Shown here: piece by piece, positions 9,432-17,586 of the stretch | How the letters are laid out: every line of letters starts with the position of its first letter | Position numbering within the stretch: position 1 is the stretch's first letter | Assembly: GCA_016703125.1 (NCBI GenBank) | Contig: JADJCR010000001.1 | Coordinates: 1-64,000 of the forward strand | Direction: 5' to 3' | DNA: 64,000 bases | Origin: Micrococcales bacterium | Lineage (GTDB): Bacteria; Actinomycetota; Actinomycetes; S36-B12; UBA10799 | Made by a program: the position numbers and the translations under genes | The notes under the pieces: generated by a model | The model's database searches: none | Told to the model about the DNA's origin: nothing | Seen by the model: the letters and a program-made list of their open reading frames with translations, nothing else

Positions 9432-9672
9432 CTGCCCAGAGTACGGCGGGCTGAGCGCCGGAGGTGACTACTGCTTGCGCTGCGCGGCTTCCGCCGGCAT
9501 CACTCCGGGAGTCAACAAGGGGAGTAGCCAGGGCCTAGCAGTGGAGTTGGTATCCCTGCAGACGGCAGTCCAATGTGGCGCACGGTCGCCAAACAAGTTG
9601 GCGAACTGAGCGACTCGTGACCTGGCCCGTCACGAATCACGGTCGGGCCATGAGCAGAAATGGTGCGGCAAT
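9432..9672. other. Gene-free stretch
   Basis: I see no supported gene here. It contains the promoter side of the leftward AraC gene and debris ahead of the PucR fragment. A short imperfect inverted repeat occurs around 9618-9648 (CCCGTCACGAATCACGGTCGGG region). Confidence 0.4.
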
Positions 9673-9843
9673 GGTGCCGAGGCGGCGCGACGGTATTTCA
9701 TCCACTACAACACCCTCAAACACCGCCTGGCCCACATCAGTTCCATCCTCGGGCGAGACCTTCGGGAGCCGCGCGAGCGCACTACGCTGGCGCTGGCCCT
9801 GGCGGCCCTGGCGGCCCGGCGGGTCGTGCGGTTCGGGGAGTGA
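9673..9843 (+). pseudogene. C-terminal fragment of a PucR-family regulator
   Basis: About 56 codons read as the PucR C-terminal helix-turn-helix (HTH_30): EAARRYFIHYNTLKHRLAHI, then GRDLREPRERTTLALAL, ending at TGA 9841. The family proteins are 400-550 residues, and nothing of the N-terminal GGDEF-like part is visible upstream. This is a decayed remnant, in keeping with the fragmentary content of the island. Confidence 0.6.
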
Positions 9844-9867
9844 GGCTGGAGACGTGGGTTCCCGCGT

Positions 9868-10515
9868 TCACGCTGGCGGGAAACACTCGGCCAAGTCCTG
9901 CCGCATCCGGTGCACGTCGACCGTCCCGGAGACCTGTTTGCTGAGGCGCTTGCGCAACTGCCGCGGTGACATGACCAGGACTCCCGCCACGGTGAAGCAC
10001 GTATCGAACAGGGCCCAGTCCGCGTCGATGAAGCACACCACGCCGCGCACTGGCACCCGTCCGACCGCGCTCTGCACAAGCTCGACCTGCGCCTGCACGC
10101 CCTCGATCAGTCTGCTGCAGTCGAGGCGGTTCACGAAGAGCTTCTCAACTCTCGGTGTGAACAGGCCCCCCTGCGTGCGCCGCTCGGGGCGGCCCTTGTA
10201 GTGCTTGGCGTCGATGACGTAGATGCCGGTCGACGTGATGGCGATGTGGTCCAAGTTCGCTGTCGACCGAGGCATGCGGCGATCGTGCAGCACAGCCACG
10301 TGATCGCTGGCGAGGGAGTCGAGTTTCGCACCCAAGCGCTGTTCGCCCTCAGCGCCTTTCGCCCAGGCGCGCGTGCACTGTCGCTCGGGTGTCAGGGCCA
10401 CTGCGAACTCGCCGAACGGTCCCCACCTGTCCCGAATTCGCTGCTGATCCAGGCTCTTGCGTCGCTCATACTCGCGGCGCGCCGAGCCTCCGGCACCTTT
10501 CCGACTGTCCGTCAT
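9868..10515 (-). CDS. NERD-domain (nuclease-related) protein
   Basis: NERD domains are distant relatives of restriction-endonuclease-fold nucleases, often found in DNA-processing or defence settings. The domain runs from about residue 53: GAEGEQRLGAKLDSL, then STANLDHIAITSTGIYVIDAKHYKG, in which the acidic residue and the D-A-K motif fit the nuclease core. The first 50 residues are charged and coiled (REYERRKSLDQQRIRDRWG). The C-terminal part is a predicted alpha/beta region with ADWALF. The start ATG at 10515 has GGGGG 4-8 bases upstream. A short palindrome lies 17 bases upstream. Role unknown; it could belong to island maintenance or defence. Confidence 0.8.
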   Translation of the reverse strand: MTDSRKGAGGSARREYERRKSLDQQRIRDRWGPFGEFAVALTPERQCTRAWAKGAEGEQRLGAKLDSLASDHVAVLHDRRMPRSTANLDHIAITSTGIYVIDAKHYKGRPERRTQGGLFTPRVEKLFVNRLDCSRLIEGVQAQVELVQSAVGRVPVRGVVCFIDADWALFDTCFTVAGVLVMSPRQLRKRLSKQVSGTVDVHRMRQDLAECFPPA

Positions 10516-10531
10516 GCGACCCCCGTCTGTT

Positions 10532-10547
10532 GATGATTCACATCATC
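10532..10547. promoter_or_regulatory. Short palindrome upstream of the NERD gene
   Basis: GATGAT (10532-10537) and ATCATC (10542-10547) form a perfect 6-bp inverted repeat around TCAC, 17 bases ahead of the NERD gene start. It could be an operator; nothing else supports this. Confidence 0.25.
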
Positions 10548-10785
10548 GACAGACCCCGGTGCGGACTTGAACCGAGAAGCGGTGACGTGCCCTCGCCGCA
10601 AGGTCTGTTTGGTCTGGGAGGCCTTCAGCAGTGCATTGGAGTTCGCCGTGGTCGGTCATGGATCGTGGGAAGTGGTCCGCATCCTCGACCGAGTTGACGA
10701 TCAGTGCGCTGGGCACGCGTGAACTGGCTGGGTTCAGCAACTCTGGCCGGCCCCACGAATCGTGCGGATCCGACGGCGCCGGGTC

Positions 10786-11109
10786 CTAGACGTCGCCTCT
10801 TGGGTGCAGAGCCCGTTGCTCTTGGCGGCCACGGAAGTACCGGATGCCGACCAAAGCCAGCCCTCCAGCCAGAACCATCAGCGTCAGCATCAAAGCGAAA
10901 CCAAGCCATGTGTGTAGTCCTGGCAAGTTCGTGTTTGCACCGTAGATGGCCGCGACCAGACTCGGGGCCAGGAAGATGGCTGCGAGGTAGGAGAGGTTGC
11001 GTTGGAATTCCTCTGATCTCATTCGCGCTCTGTCATCCTCGCGCTGCCGCTGGTCGGTCTTCTCCCAGCAGTAGCCAAGACAGGAACCGCACGGGCATGA
11101 GGCATCCAC
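10786..11109 (-). pseudogene. C-terminal remnant of a CorA-like divalent cation channel
   Basis: The last two thirds match the membrane end of CorA-like proteins: RSEEFQRNLSYLAAIFLAP, then IYGANTNLPG (in the place of the GMN motif), and a second hydrophobic segment ending in RYFRGR. The large cytoplasmic N-terminal domain of about 250 residues is absent; the first 28 codons here (with several cysteines) are not CorA-like. Most likely a truncated gene copy. An alternative is a short, independent two-helix membrane protein starting at the ATG near codon 30. Confidence 0.5.
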
Positions 11110-11358
11110 GCCCGCACCGTCCGTGTCAAAGCCACTCGCTGCACTGGCAGTGCCGGTGACTAGCGAGTCCGCCGCGGCCGAGCCAGCGTTGATCGCGTCA
11201 CCTTGTGCAAACCTGCACCTATCCGTGTCGACTCAATGATGGCCAGAACCCTGGCCACCGACACCTTCGACGAGCTCCTGCATCGGCAGGCCCACTCCCG
11301 ACGGCCCCGTGCCCGGCAAGCTGTGGTACTTGGGATAGCCATTTCCAGACAAGCGAAG
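11110..11358. other. Gene-free stretch downstream of the tRNA gene
   Basis: No supported coding frame. Weak frames on both strands have no recognisable family and compete with each other. It lies between the CorA remnant and the partial duplication of the tRNA 3' end. Confidence 0.4.
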
Positions 11359-11408
11359 AGGCCCGATCCCAAGGGCCCGGGCCTTCGTCATTGGTGGCGG
11401 GGGCGGGA
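11359..11408 (-). repeat. Partial duplicate of the tRNA 3' end plus its terminator
   Basis: Bases 11394-11408 are identical to 11504-11518, which is the 3' end of the tRNA-fMet gene (15 of 15). Just beyond it, on the minus-strand 3' side, sits a hairpin (11359-11365 with 11378-11384) whose loop shares CCCAAGGG with the true tRNA terminator. The two modules are 110 bases apart, and no tRNA body lies between them. Such duplications arise when integrative elements recombine into tRNA 3' ends, so this may be an attachment-site relic. Confidence 0.5.
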
Positions 11409-11460
11409 ACCGTCGGAACGCTGGCGCGTTCCTCCTCCCAAACCCCGCCCGTGCGCATGA

Positions 11461-11502
11461 AACGGATCAGGTCCCGACCCAAGGGCCGGGACCTGATCCG
11501 TT
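11461..11502 (-). terminator. Terminator of the tRNA-fMet gene
   Basis: Perfect 16-bp stem AACGGATCAGGTCCCG (11461-11476) against 11487-11502, with a 10-base loop, starting 2 bases past the tRNA 3' end on the minus strand. The distal arm ends in TT and is followed by a T. Confidence 0.8.
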
Positions 11503-11504
11503 AG

Positions 11505-11578
11505 TGGCGGGGGCGGGATTTGAACCCGCGACCTCTGGGTTATGAGCCCAGCGAGCTACCGAACTGCTCCACCCCGCG
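11505..11578 (-). tRNA. Initiator tRNA-fMet (CAT anticodon)
   Basis: A 74-base cloverleaf on the minus strand. The anticodon loop CTCATAA is closed by GGG/CCC pairs, the mark of initiator tRNAs; the T-loop is TTCAAAT between GCGGG and CCCGC. The first base C does not pair with position 72, as expected for an initiator. CCA is not encoded (the gene ends A, then CTA). It is followed by a strong terminator and a partial second copy of its 3' end. It forms the boundary between the island-like region to the left and ordinary chromosome to the right. Confidence 0.92.
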
Positions 11579-11600
11579 TCGGTTCCTCAACTATACGACA

Positions 11601-12168
11601 TCACGCGCGCCCGGCGGCACCCCCACCCAACCCGGCCACGAACCCCGCCAGCAACTCCTGGCCCTGCGGCCAGTCCCCGAGCCCACTGTCGGCGTTGATG
11701 TGGCCGAGCGCCCCGGCCACCACGAACTCCGCCCCGAGGTCGGCCGCCAGGTCCCGGGCGAAGGCCGCGTCCGTGTAGGGATCGTCAAGACTTTCCCACG
11801 ACCAGCGACGGGAACGGCAACGGTGCCCGGGGTGCCTCCCGGAACCCCGCGGCGGCTGGCGGAAACGCGGGCGACGCAGGATCCACCGGCGCCACCAGCA
11901 TGGCTCCCGCGACCGGCGACGACGACTCCGCCGCCCATATCGGCACCAGCAGGCAAGCAAGGCTGCGCGCCACCAGCACCGGCGGCTCGGAGGCCGTGAC
12001 CACCGCGGCGTCCAGCGCCGAGATCCAGTCCCCGCGCACCGGCAGGTCCCAGTCCGGGGGCTGGAACCGCACGAAGGCCGGGTCGGCGGCCTCCCACAGC
12101 GTCTGCCAGTGTGCCGGCCCGGAGTTCCAGATCCCAGGCAGGGCTATGAGCGATCTCACGTTGTTCAT
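11601..12168 (-). CDS. RBBP9/YdeN-type alpha/beta hydrolase, one frameshift
   Basis: Small serine-hydrolase-like protein. The N-terminus LIALPGIWNSGPAHWQTLWE is typical of the YdeN/RBBP9 family, the nucleophile-elbow region reads LVARSLACLL, and the C-terminal part carries SLDDPYTDAAFARDLAADLG and GALGHINADSGLGDWPQG, with the acid and histidine of the family. The first frame (from ATG 12168) ends at 11785 with LVVGKS. Removing one A of an AAA run near 11795 restores LVVGSLDDPYT and the frame that ends at 11601. Corrected length is about 188 residues. Natural substrate unknown. Confidence 0.75.
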
Positions 12169-12234
12169 CCAACCCAGTGCGCGTTGGCGTTGCCACGCCG
12201 CGCGTACCCTGGAACTAGAGAAAGGGGGCCACAA

Positions 12235-12477
12235 ATGGCCATCAAACAGGACGACATCAAGGGTCGCGCGAAGATCGCAGCCGGAGCTGTAACCGGTAAC
12301 AAGGAGCTCGAGAACGAGGGCCGTATGGACCGCATGGCCGGCGACGCCAAGAAGCAACTGGACAAGATCGCGGGCAAGGCCAAGGATCTGCTGGGCACCG
12401 GCACCTCGCAGGCCTCCGGTTGGGTCGACCAGGCCAAGAGCGCAGCCGAGGGCCTCATCGACAAGATCAAGAAGTAG
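12235..12477 (+). CDS. CsbD-family small stress protein
   Basis: 80 residues, very rich in Lys, Ala, Asp and Gly. It opens with IKGRAKIAAGAVTGNKELENEG, characteristic of CsbD proteins, which accumulate in the general stress response (SigB-dependent in Bacillus) and have no known enzymatic role. The second half (LLGTGTSQASGWVDQAKSA) is an amphipathic helix. The start ATG at 12235 has AAAGGGGG 6 bases upstream. A single-gene unit; a SigF-like sigma factor gene occurs at 38.8-39.6 kb in the same window and could be its regulator, but no matching promoter was identified. Confidence 0.85.
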   Translation: MAIKQDDIKGRAKIAAGAVTGNKELENEGRMDRMAGDAKKQLDKIAGKAKDLLGTGTSQASGWVDQAKSAAEGLIDKIKK

Positions 12478-12516
12478 TACCGGCAGGCCCGTCTTGCGGT
12501 GAGTCGCTGGGCGTGG

Positions 12517-12547
12517 TTGACAAGCCATCGAATATAGCCATACTTAT
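12517..12547 (+). promoter_or_regulatory. Putative promoter/operator of the toxin-antitoxin operon
   Basis: TTGACA at 12517-12522 and TACTTAT at 12541-12547, separated by 18 bases and ending 4 bases before the antitoxin ATG, fit a promoter for a leaderless mRNA. The word TATAGCCAT occurs twice here (12533-12541 and 12545-12553), a plausible operator for autoregulation by the antitoxin. Confidence 0.45.
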
Positions 12548-12551
12548 AGCC

Positions 12552-12827
12552 ATGGTGGATCGGTTGCCTTTGGCTGATGTGAAGAACCGGCTGTCCGAGG
12601 TGGTGGAACAGGTCGAGGTTGAGCACGCCCGGGTCACCATCACCAAGCACGGACGGCCTGCAGCGGTGCTGATCAGCGCCGATGATCTGGAGTCGCTCGA
12701 GGAGACATTGGCGTTGCTCAGTGACCCTGAGGTGCTGGCCCAGATCCGGGCCTCACGTGACGAGGTGGCTGCCGGGCAGCGGGTCGCCATGACCAAGGAG
12801 CAGGCGCTGGCAAGGGCTCGCCAGTGA
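12552..12827 (+). CDS. Phd/YefM-family antitoxin
   Basis: 91-residue antitoxin. The N-terminal DNA-binding fold reads LPLADVKNRLSEVVEQVE, then VTITKHGRPAAVLISADDLESLEE, the usual Phd/YefM core. The charged C-terminal tail (from about residue 60) is the part that wraps the toxin. The ATG at 12552 is chosen because the domain begins there and a promoter ends just upstream; no Shine-Dalgarno is visible, consistent with a leaderless message. Its TGA overlaps the GTG of the RelE-type toxin gene. It likely represses its own operon through the repeated TATAGCCAT. Confidence 0.88.
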   Translation: MVDRLPLADVKNRLSEVVEQVEVEHARVTITKHGRPAAVLISADDLESLEETLALLSDPEVLAQIRASRDEVAAGQRVAMTKEQALARARQ

Positions 12828-13081
12828 CTTACGCCGTCATGTGGACGGCGACAGCGGAGCGCGCTTTGGCGCGCTTGCCGGAGAAGGTCGCCGCGGCTGC
12901 GGTGGAGTTCATCTACGGGTCACTGGACCCGCGTGTGGGCAAGCCCCTGCGTTTCGAACTCGAGGGTCTGCGCAGTGCACGCAGGGGCGACTACCGCGTG
13001 GTCTACGAGGTCGACCTGGAGCAGGCGATGGTCACCATCATTGCCATCCAGCACAGGTCGGACGTGTATCGCCAACGCTGA
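12824..13081 (+). CDS. RelE/ParE-family toxin
   Basis: 85 residues with the RelE fold: YAVMWTATAERALARLPEKV at the start, GKPLRFELEGLRSARRGDYRVVYEVD in the middle, and a C-terminal IIAIQHRSDVYRQR with the basic/aromatic residues used by ribosome-dependent mRNA interferases. The start GTG at 12824 overlaps the antitoxin stop by four bases (GTGA), so both proteins are translated from one message. It is intact and probably functional. Confidence 0.88.
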   Translation: MTYAVMWTATAERALARLPEKVAAAAVEFIYGSLDPRVGKPLRFELEGLRSARRGDYRVVYEVDLEQAMVTIIAIQHRSDVYRQR

Positions 13082-13128
13082 GGCGGACAGTTCCCGAGGC
13101 TCACCGCACCACCTGGCAAGATCGAGGC

Positions 13129-14313
13129 GTGGAACTGACCGCGCCAGGGCCGCGTGGCCTCGACATGCTGCGGGGCGCACCGTCGATGATCCGGGATCCG
13201 CTGGGATTCCTGGGGTCGCAATGGCGCAAGCACGGGGACGTCGTGCAGTTCCCGATCCCCAACCCGCCGACGTACCTGGTCAACCACCCCGACGCGGTGG
13301 ACCGGGTGCTGCGCGGCAACCACAAGAACTACGGCAAGGACACGCTGCAGTACCGGCGGTTGTCCATGCTCACCGGCTTCGGGTTGCTCACCGCGGACAC
13401 CGACCTGTGGCGTACGCAGCGGCCCGTGGTGCAGCCGGCCTTCGGCGCCGACCTCGCACCGGCGGTGGACAAAGCGACCCACGCCGCCTGCGCCCGCATC
13501 GACTGGGCCGACGGGGTGCGCGACGTCGACGCGGACATCCTGCGCATCACCTTGGAAGTCGTGGGGGAGGTGCTGTTCGGCGCGGACCTCACGGGGACCG
13601 CAGCCGACCTCGCCGAAGCCACCCTGTCCGGGCTGGAGGTGGTGGTGAAGAAGTCGAGTCCGCTGAGCGCGCCGCTGTGGATGCCCACCCCGAACAACCG
13701 GCAACTGGCCGCGGCGAAGGCGCGGCTGGACCGGGCGGTGCGCGAGCTCACCGCTGCCCCGGCGCCGGAGGGCACGTTGCTGCGACTCCTGCAGGACGGC
13801 ACCGACCCGCAGACCGTGCGCGACCAGGTCGTGACCTTCCTCGTCGCCGGGCACGAGACCGTGGCCAGCGCGCTGACCTGGAGCCTGTACCTGCTCGCCC
13901 AGCACCCGACGGATGCCAGCAGCGCGGACGTGTTCGACGAGGCGCTGCGGCTCTACCCGCCGGCGTGGCTGATCACCCGGCAGGCGCTGGGTCCCGACGA
14001 ACTGGCCGGCGCGGAGATCCCGGAGAACGCGTTGATCATCACCTCCCCGTACTGGCTGCACCGGCACCCGGCCACCCACGACGAACCCGATGCCTTCCAG
14101 CCGGGTCGCCCGATCCCGCGCACCGGCTACGTGCCGTTCGGTGCCGGTCCACGGTTGTGCATCGGTCGGGGCATGTCGCTGGTGGAGGGGCCGATCATCC
14201 TCGACCACCTGCGCGAGCGGTACCGGTTCGGCGTGGTGCGCCAGGTGCGGATGAAGCCCGAGGTCACGTTGCGACCAGTCGGTGGGATGCCGCTGCACGT
14301 CAGCCGGTCCTGA
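13129..14313 (+). CDS. Cytochrome P450
   Basis: Soluble bacterial P450 monooxygenase of 394 residues. The I-helix motif AGHET is at residues 240-244, the K-helix EALR at 271-274, and the haem loop FGAGPRLCIGRG with the thiolate Cys at about 344. The spacing between AGHET and ExxR is only 31 residues, shorter than in P450cam or BM3, because the J-helix region after LAQHP is reduced; this is either a real family feature or an in-frame loss. The GTG at 13129 is taken as start. No ferredoxin or reductase gene is adjacent. The gene ends 14 bases inside the convergent diguanylate cyclase gene. Substrate unknown. Confidence 0.88.
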   Translation: MELTAPGPRGLDMLRGAPSMIRDPLGFLGSQWRKHGDVVQFPIPNPPTYLVNHPDAVDRVLRGNHKNYGKDTLQYRRLSMLTGFGLLTADTDLWRTQRPVVQPAFGADLAPAVDKATHAACARIDWADGVRDVDADILRITLEVVGEVLFGADLTGTAADLAEATLSGLEVVVKKSSPLSAPLWMPTPNNRQLAAAKARLDRAVRELTAAPAPEGTLLRLLQDGTDPQTVRDQVVTFLVAGHETVASALTWSLYLLAQHPTDASSADVFDEALRLYPPAWLITRQALGPDELAGAEIPENALIITSPYWLHRHPATHDEPDAFQPGRPIPRTGYVPFGAGPRLCIGRGMSLVEGPIILDHLRERYRFGVVRQVRMKPEVTLRPVGGMPLHVSRS

Positions 14314-17300
14314 CGACCACCCGATCGCGGCCGGCCTGCTTGGCCTCGTAGAGGGCGGCATCCGCACGTCGCAGCAGACCGTCGGCGTCGTCGTCCGGCC
14401 CCGCCAGGACCGCACCCACGGATGCCGTCACGTGCACCCGCTCGCCATTGGGCAAGGCGATTTCTTCCGCCACGGCATCGCGCACCTTCTCCGCGAGGCG
14501 GGCGACCTGCTCCAGGTTGTGCACCGCGACGAGGATCACGATGAACTCGTCGCCGCCCATCCGGGCGATGGGGTCGTCCCTTCGCACCGTCGCGCGCAGG
14601 CGTTCCCCGACCGTCACGAGGACCTTGTCGCCGGCGGCGTGCCCGTACTGGTCGTTCACCGGCTTGAGCCCGTCCAGGTCCAGCGCCAGCATCCCCACGC
14701 CCTTTCCTGTGCGCGGCTTGCGGTGCAGGACGGAATCGAGGTCCTCGGCCAGGCCGCGCCGGTTGTCCAGCAGGGTCAAGGGGTCGTGGGTCGCGGCATG
14801 GCGCAGGGCAGCTCGCGCCTCGCGGGCCTGCGTGACGTCGATGAACTGCGCGACGAAGGAGATGGGCCGACCGTGCTGCTCCCGGAGGGCGGCCAGTGAG
14901 CTCTCCACCCACACCGTGGAACCACCGGCATGCTGCAGGCGGATCTCCTCGCGCGACGATGGCGTCTGTCCGGAGATCAGGACCTCATGCATACCCTGCA
15001 CCTTCGGCCAGTCATCGGCATGCACCACATCGCGCAGCCCGTGCCCCAGCAACCACTCGCGCTCCCGGCCGATGATCGTGGCCAGGGACTGGTTGACCTC
15101 CACGAAGTCGCCCTCCAGGTCGACCACGGCCATGCCGCTGGGAGCGGAATCCATCGCCAAGCGGAACTGCTCCTCGCTGCGGGCCAGGGCCTCGACCGCG
15201 CGCACTTCGACGTCGATGTTGCGCATGCCCACGATCTGGCTGACCAGCTCCCCGTCCGGGTCGAAGACGCGGGTCGCGATCACAGAGAACCAGCGGTAGT
15301 CACCGTCGGCGCAGCGCACGCGCAACGTCGTGCGAGCCGGGATGTTCGGCTCGAGGTCATGGGCGAAATCGCGGTACGGCTCGATGTCGTCGGGGTGGAT
15401 GAACTCCTTCGGATCCCTGCCGAGGATCTCGTGGCTGGCGTAGCCCACGACCTCCCGGATGCTCGGCGAGGCCCACGTCATGTGATCCTCGGCGTCCATG
15501 CGCAGGACCACGTCGGCGGCATGCTCGGCGATCTCCCGGAACTCCGCCTCCCGCTGCGCGAGCAGTCGGCGGGTTGCCACCTCGTCGCCGATGTCGCGTG
15601 CCGTCGCCACCCGTCCGGAAGCGCGGCCGTCCGGACCGAGGAACGGGCTGGAGACGACGGCGAACCACTTGTGCGTCCCGTCCGCGGTGATCAGCCGGAC
15701 CTCGATGTGAGATGTTGACCCGGCGTCCGTGCTGGTGGTCGCGTGCAGTGCCGTCTCGAGGTCATGCGGGTGCACCAGTTCGAGCAGGGGAAGGCCCACA
15801 ACATCCTCGGGGGGCATCCCCGTCGCGTGCTCCAGCGACCGGGATGCCCACGTGATGATGCCCGCCTCGTCGGAGCGCAACACGACGTCCGACACGGAGT
15901 CGGCCAGCAGGCGGTAGTGCTCCTCGGACACTGCCAGTTGTTGCTGCATGCGGATCTGCTCGGTGACGTCGATAATCTGGACGAGCAGCCTGTCGACCTC
16001 GCCCGCGTCGCCGCGGATCGCGCTGACCGTCACGTCGCCGGAGACGACGGTGGCGTCGGCGCGCTTGAAATGGCGAATGCCCCGCCAGGCGTCCAGACGC
16101 CCGGAGAGTATCTCCGCGAGAGTCTGGCGGTCCTCCTGGAGTTCGGCCGGATCAGCCACTTCCGGCCAGGACAGCACCGTGAGTTCATCCTCGGAACGGG
16201 CCAGGAACTCGCACAGGGCCTGGTTGGCGACCATGATCCAGCCGCCGGTGGTGATCAGGCACATCCCGACGGCGGAATCGCGCATCGCCGAACGGAACAG
16301 GGTCTCGCTGGCGCTCAGCGCCGCCTGCGCCTCATGGCGCCCTTGGACGTCACGCAGCACCCCGACCCCGGTGGGGATGCCGTGTTCGTCCACCCCGAAG
16401 ACCGCGCTGGCCTCGACCCAGCGGTAGTCCCCGCTGTCGGTGCGCAGCCGCAACTCGAGGTTGACCGGGGTCCCGGGGGCGGCCTTGTGGCGCACCACCT
16501 CGGCGGGCCCGGTGTCGTCGGGGTGGATGTAGGCCAACTCGCCGAGTCCCACGCGGCCGACGAGGTCCTCCGGCCGCCAGCCCAGGAGAGTTGTGACGTT
16601 GGGGGAGACCCACGTGAGCCGCCCCCGCTCGTCGACCTGGTAGACCACGTCGAGGCTGTTCTCCACGAGCACCTGGAACCTGGCCAACGAGGTCCGCAGG
16701 TTCTCCTCGGCGACCACCTCGTTGTGCACGTCGCGCAGGGACGTGATGGCGTATTGCACCTGGCCGGTATCCGACCAGACGATGACGATGCTGATGTCCA
16801 TCCACAGGTAGGCGCCATCGGCGCGGCGCACGCGGGCCCGGTTCCGCAGGCCGGTGGCGTTCTCCGCGAGCGCCTTCGTGAACAGGTCACGCGCGGCTTG
16901 GACATCGTCGGGGTGGAGCACGGTACGCGGGGACCCGATCAGGTCGGACGGCTCATGCCCGAGGGTCCGTCTCGACGACGGCGAGGCCCAGACGAGCACC
17001 CACTTGGCGTCGTAGACGAGCACCACGTCGGTCGTGTTGTCGGCCAGCAGTCGGTACAGGCGTTGGTCAGGGGCGCTTCCGGACATCTCCCGCACCACGG
17101 CCACAAGGTGGGTCATCTTGCCGCCCTCGTCGTCGTACTCGGCGCGGGCTCTGACCTCGACCATGGTCGTGGTGCCGTCGGCTCTGAGCACCGGGTAGCG
17201 CGCAGTCCCGGTGGTGCGGCCGTTCACCTCCATCTGGTGCGCGGTCTCGAACACCCGGGAGCGGTCGTCGGGATGGGACATGCGGAACGCCGTGCCGACG

Positions 17301-17458
17301 ACGTCCTCGGGGCGGTAGCCGAAGACGTGGAACAACGAGGGCGAGGCCCAGTCCAGGACGCCGTCTCCGTCGTAGCGGAGAACCACGTCCGGAATGCTGC
17401 GGAGGATGTCTTCCTCCGCAGGGGTTATCCCGGTGGGGCTGTCGTGGGTGTGCGGCAT
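14300..17458 (-). CDS. Multi-PAS diguanylate cyclase (7 PAS + GGDEF)
   Basis: Very large soluble sensor (1052 residues from the ATG at 17458, which has AGGA 5-8 bases upstream; a longer frame starts at 17509). Seven successive PAS domains are recognisable by repeats of the type DVVLRYD...WASPS...GYRPEDVVG, spaced about 120-130 residues, several with PAC tails. The C-terminal GGDEF domain has an intact active site (ARMGGDEF) and an RRDD inhibitory I-site five residues before it, so it should make cyclic di-GMP under product inhibition. There is no EAL domain and no membrane segment. The signals sensed are unknown. It is the only c-di-GMP gene in the window. Confidence 0.92.
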   Translation of the reverse strand: MPHTHDSPTGITPAEEDILRSIPDVVLRYDGDGVLDWASPSLFHVFGYRPEDVVGTAFRMSHPDDRSRVFETAHQMEVNGRTTGTARYPVLRADGTTTMVEVRARAEYDDEGGKMTHLVAVVREMSGSAPDQRLYRLLADNTTDVVLVYDAKWVLVWASPSSRRTLGHEPSDLIGSPRTVLHPDDVQAARDLFTKALAENATGLRNRARVRRADGAYLWMDISIVIVWSDTGQVQYAITSLRDVHNEVVAEENLRTSLARFQVLVENSLDVVYQVDERGRLTWVSPNVTTLLGWRPEDLVGRVGLGELAYIHPDDTGPAEVVRHKAAPGTPVNLELRLRTDSGDYRWVEASAVFGVDEHGIPTGVGVLRDVQGRHEAQAALSASETLFRSAMRDSAVGMCLITTGGWIMVANQALCEFLARSEDELTVLSWPEVADPAELQEDRQTLAEILSGRLDAWRGIRHFKRADATVVSGDVTVSAIRGDAGEVDRLLVQIIDVTEQIRMQQQLAVSEEHYRLLADSVSDVVLRSDEAGIITWASRSLEHATGMPPEDVVGLPLLELVHPHDLETALHATTSTDAGSTSHIEVRLITADGTHKWFAVVSSPFLGPDGRASGRVATARDIGDEVATRRLLAQREAEFREIAEHAADVVLRMDAEDHMTWASPSIREVVGYASHEILGRDPKEFIHPDDIEPYRDFAHDLEPNIPARTTLRVRCADGDYRWFSVIATRVFDPDGELVSQIVGMRNIDVEVRAVEALARSEEQFRLAMDSAPSGMAVVDLEGDFVEVNQSLATIIGREREWLLGHGLRDVVHADDWPKVQGMHEVLISGQTPSSREEIRLQHAGGSTVWVESSLAALREQHGRPISFVAQFIDVTQAREARAALRHAATHDPLTLLDNRRGLAEDLDSVLHRKPRTGKGVGMLALDLDGLKPVNDQYGHAAGDKVLVTVGERLRATVRRDDPIARMGGDEFIVILVAVHNLEQVARLAEKVRDAVAEEIALPNGERVHVTASVGAVLAGPDDDADGLLRRADAALYEAKQAGRDRVVVRTG

Positions 17459-17586
17459 GGTGTTCCTGAGGGTAACTCTCGTCCCCGTGACACGGCGGCC
17501 GGCGAGCACCGGTCACGCACGGTGACGGGGACGTGCCCGTCTCGCCTCATTGCCCGGCATCGTGGTCCGCATGGCACGATGAGCGG

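Noticed and set aside
9575..10201. 208-codon + strand frame opposite the NERD gene
   Set aside because: No motif, and the opposite strand has a clear NERD domain with a start site.
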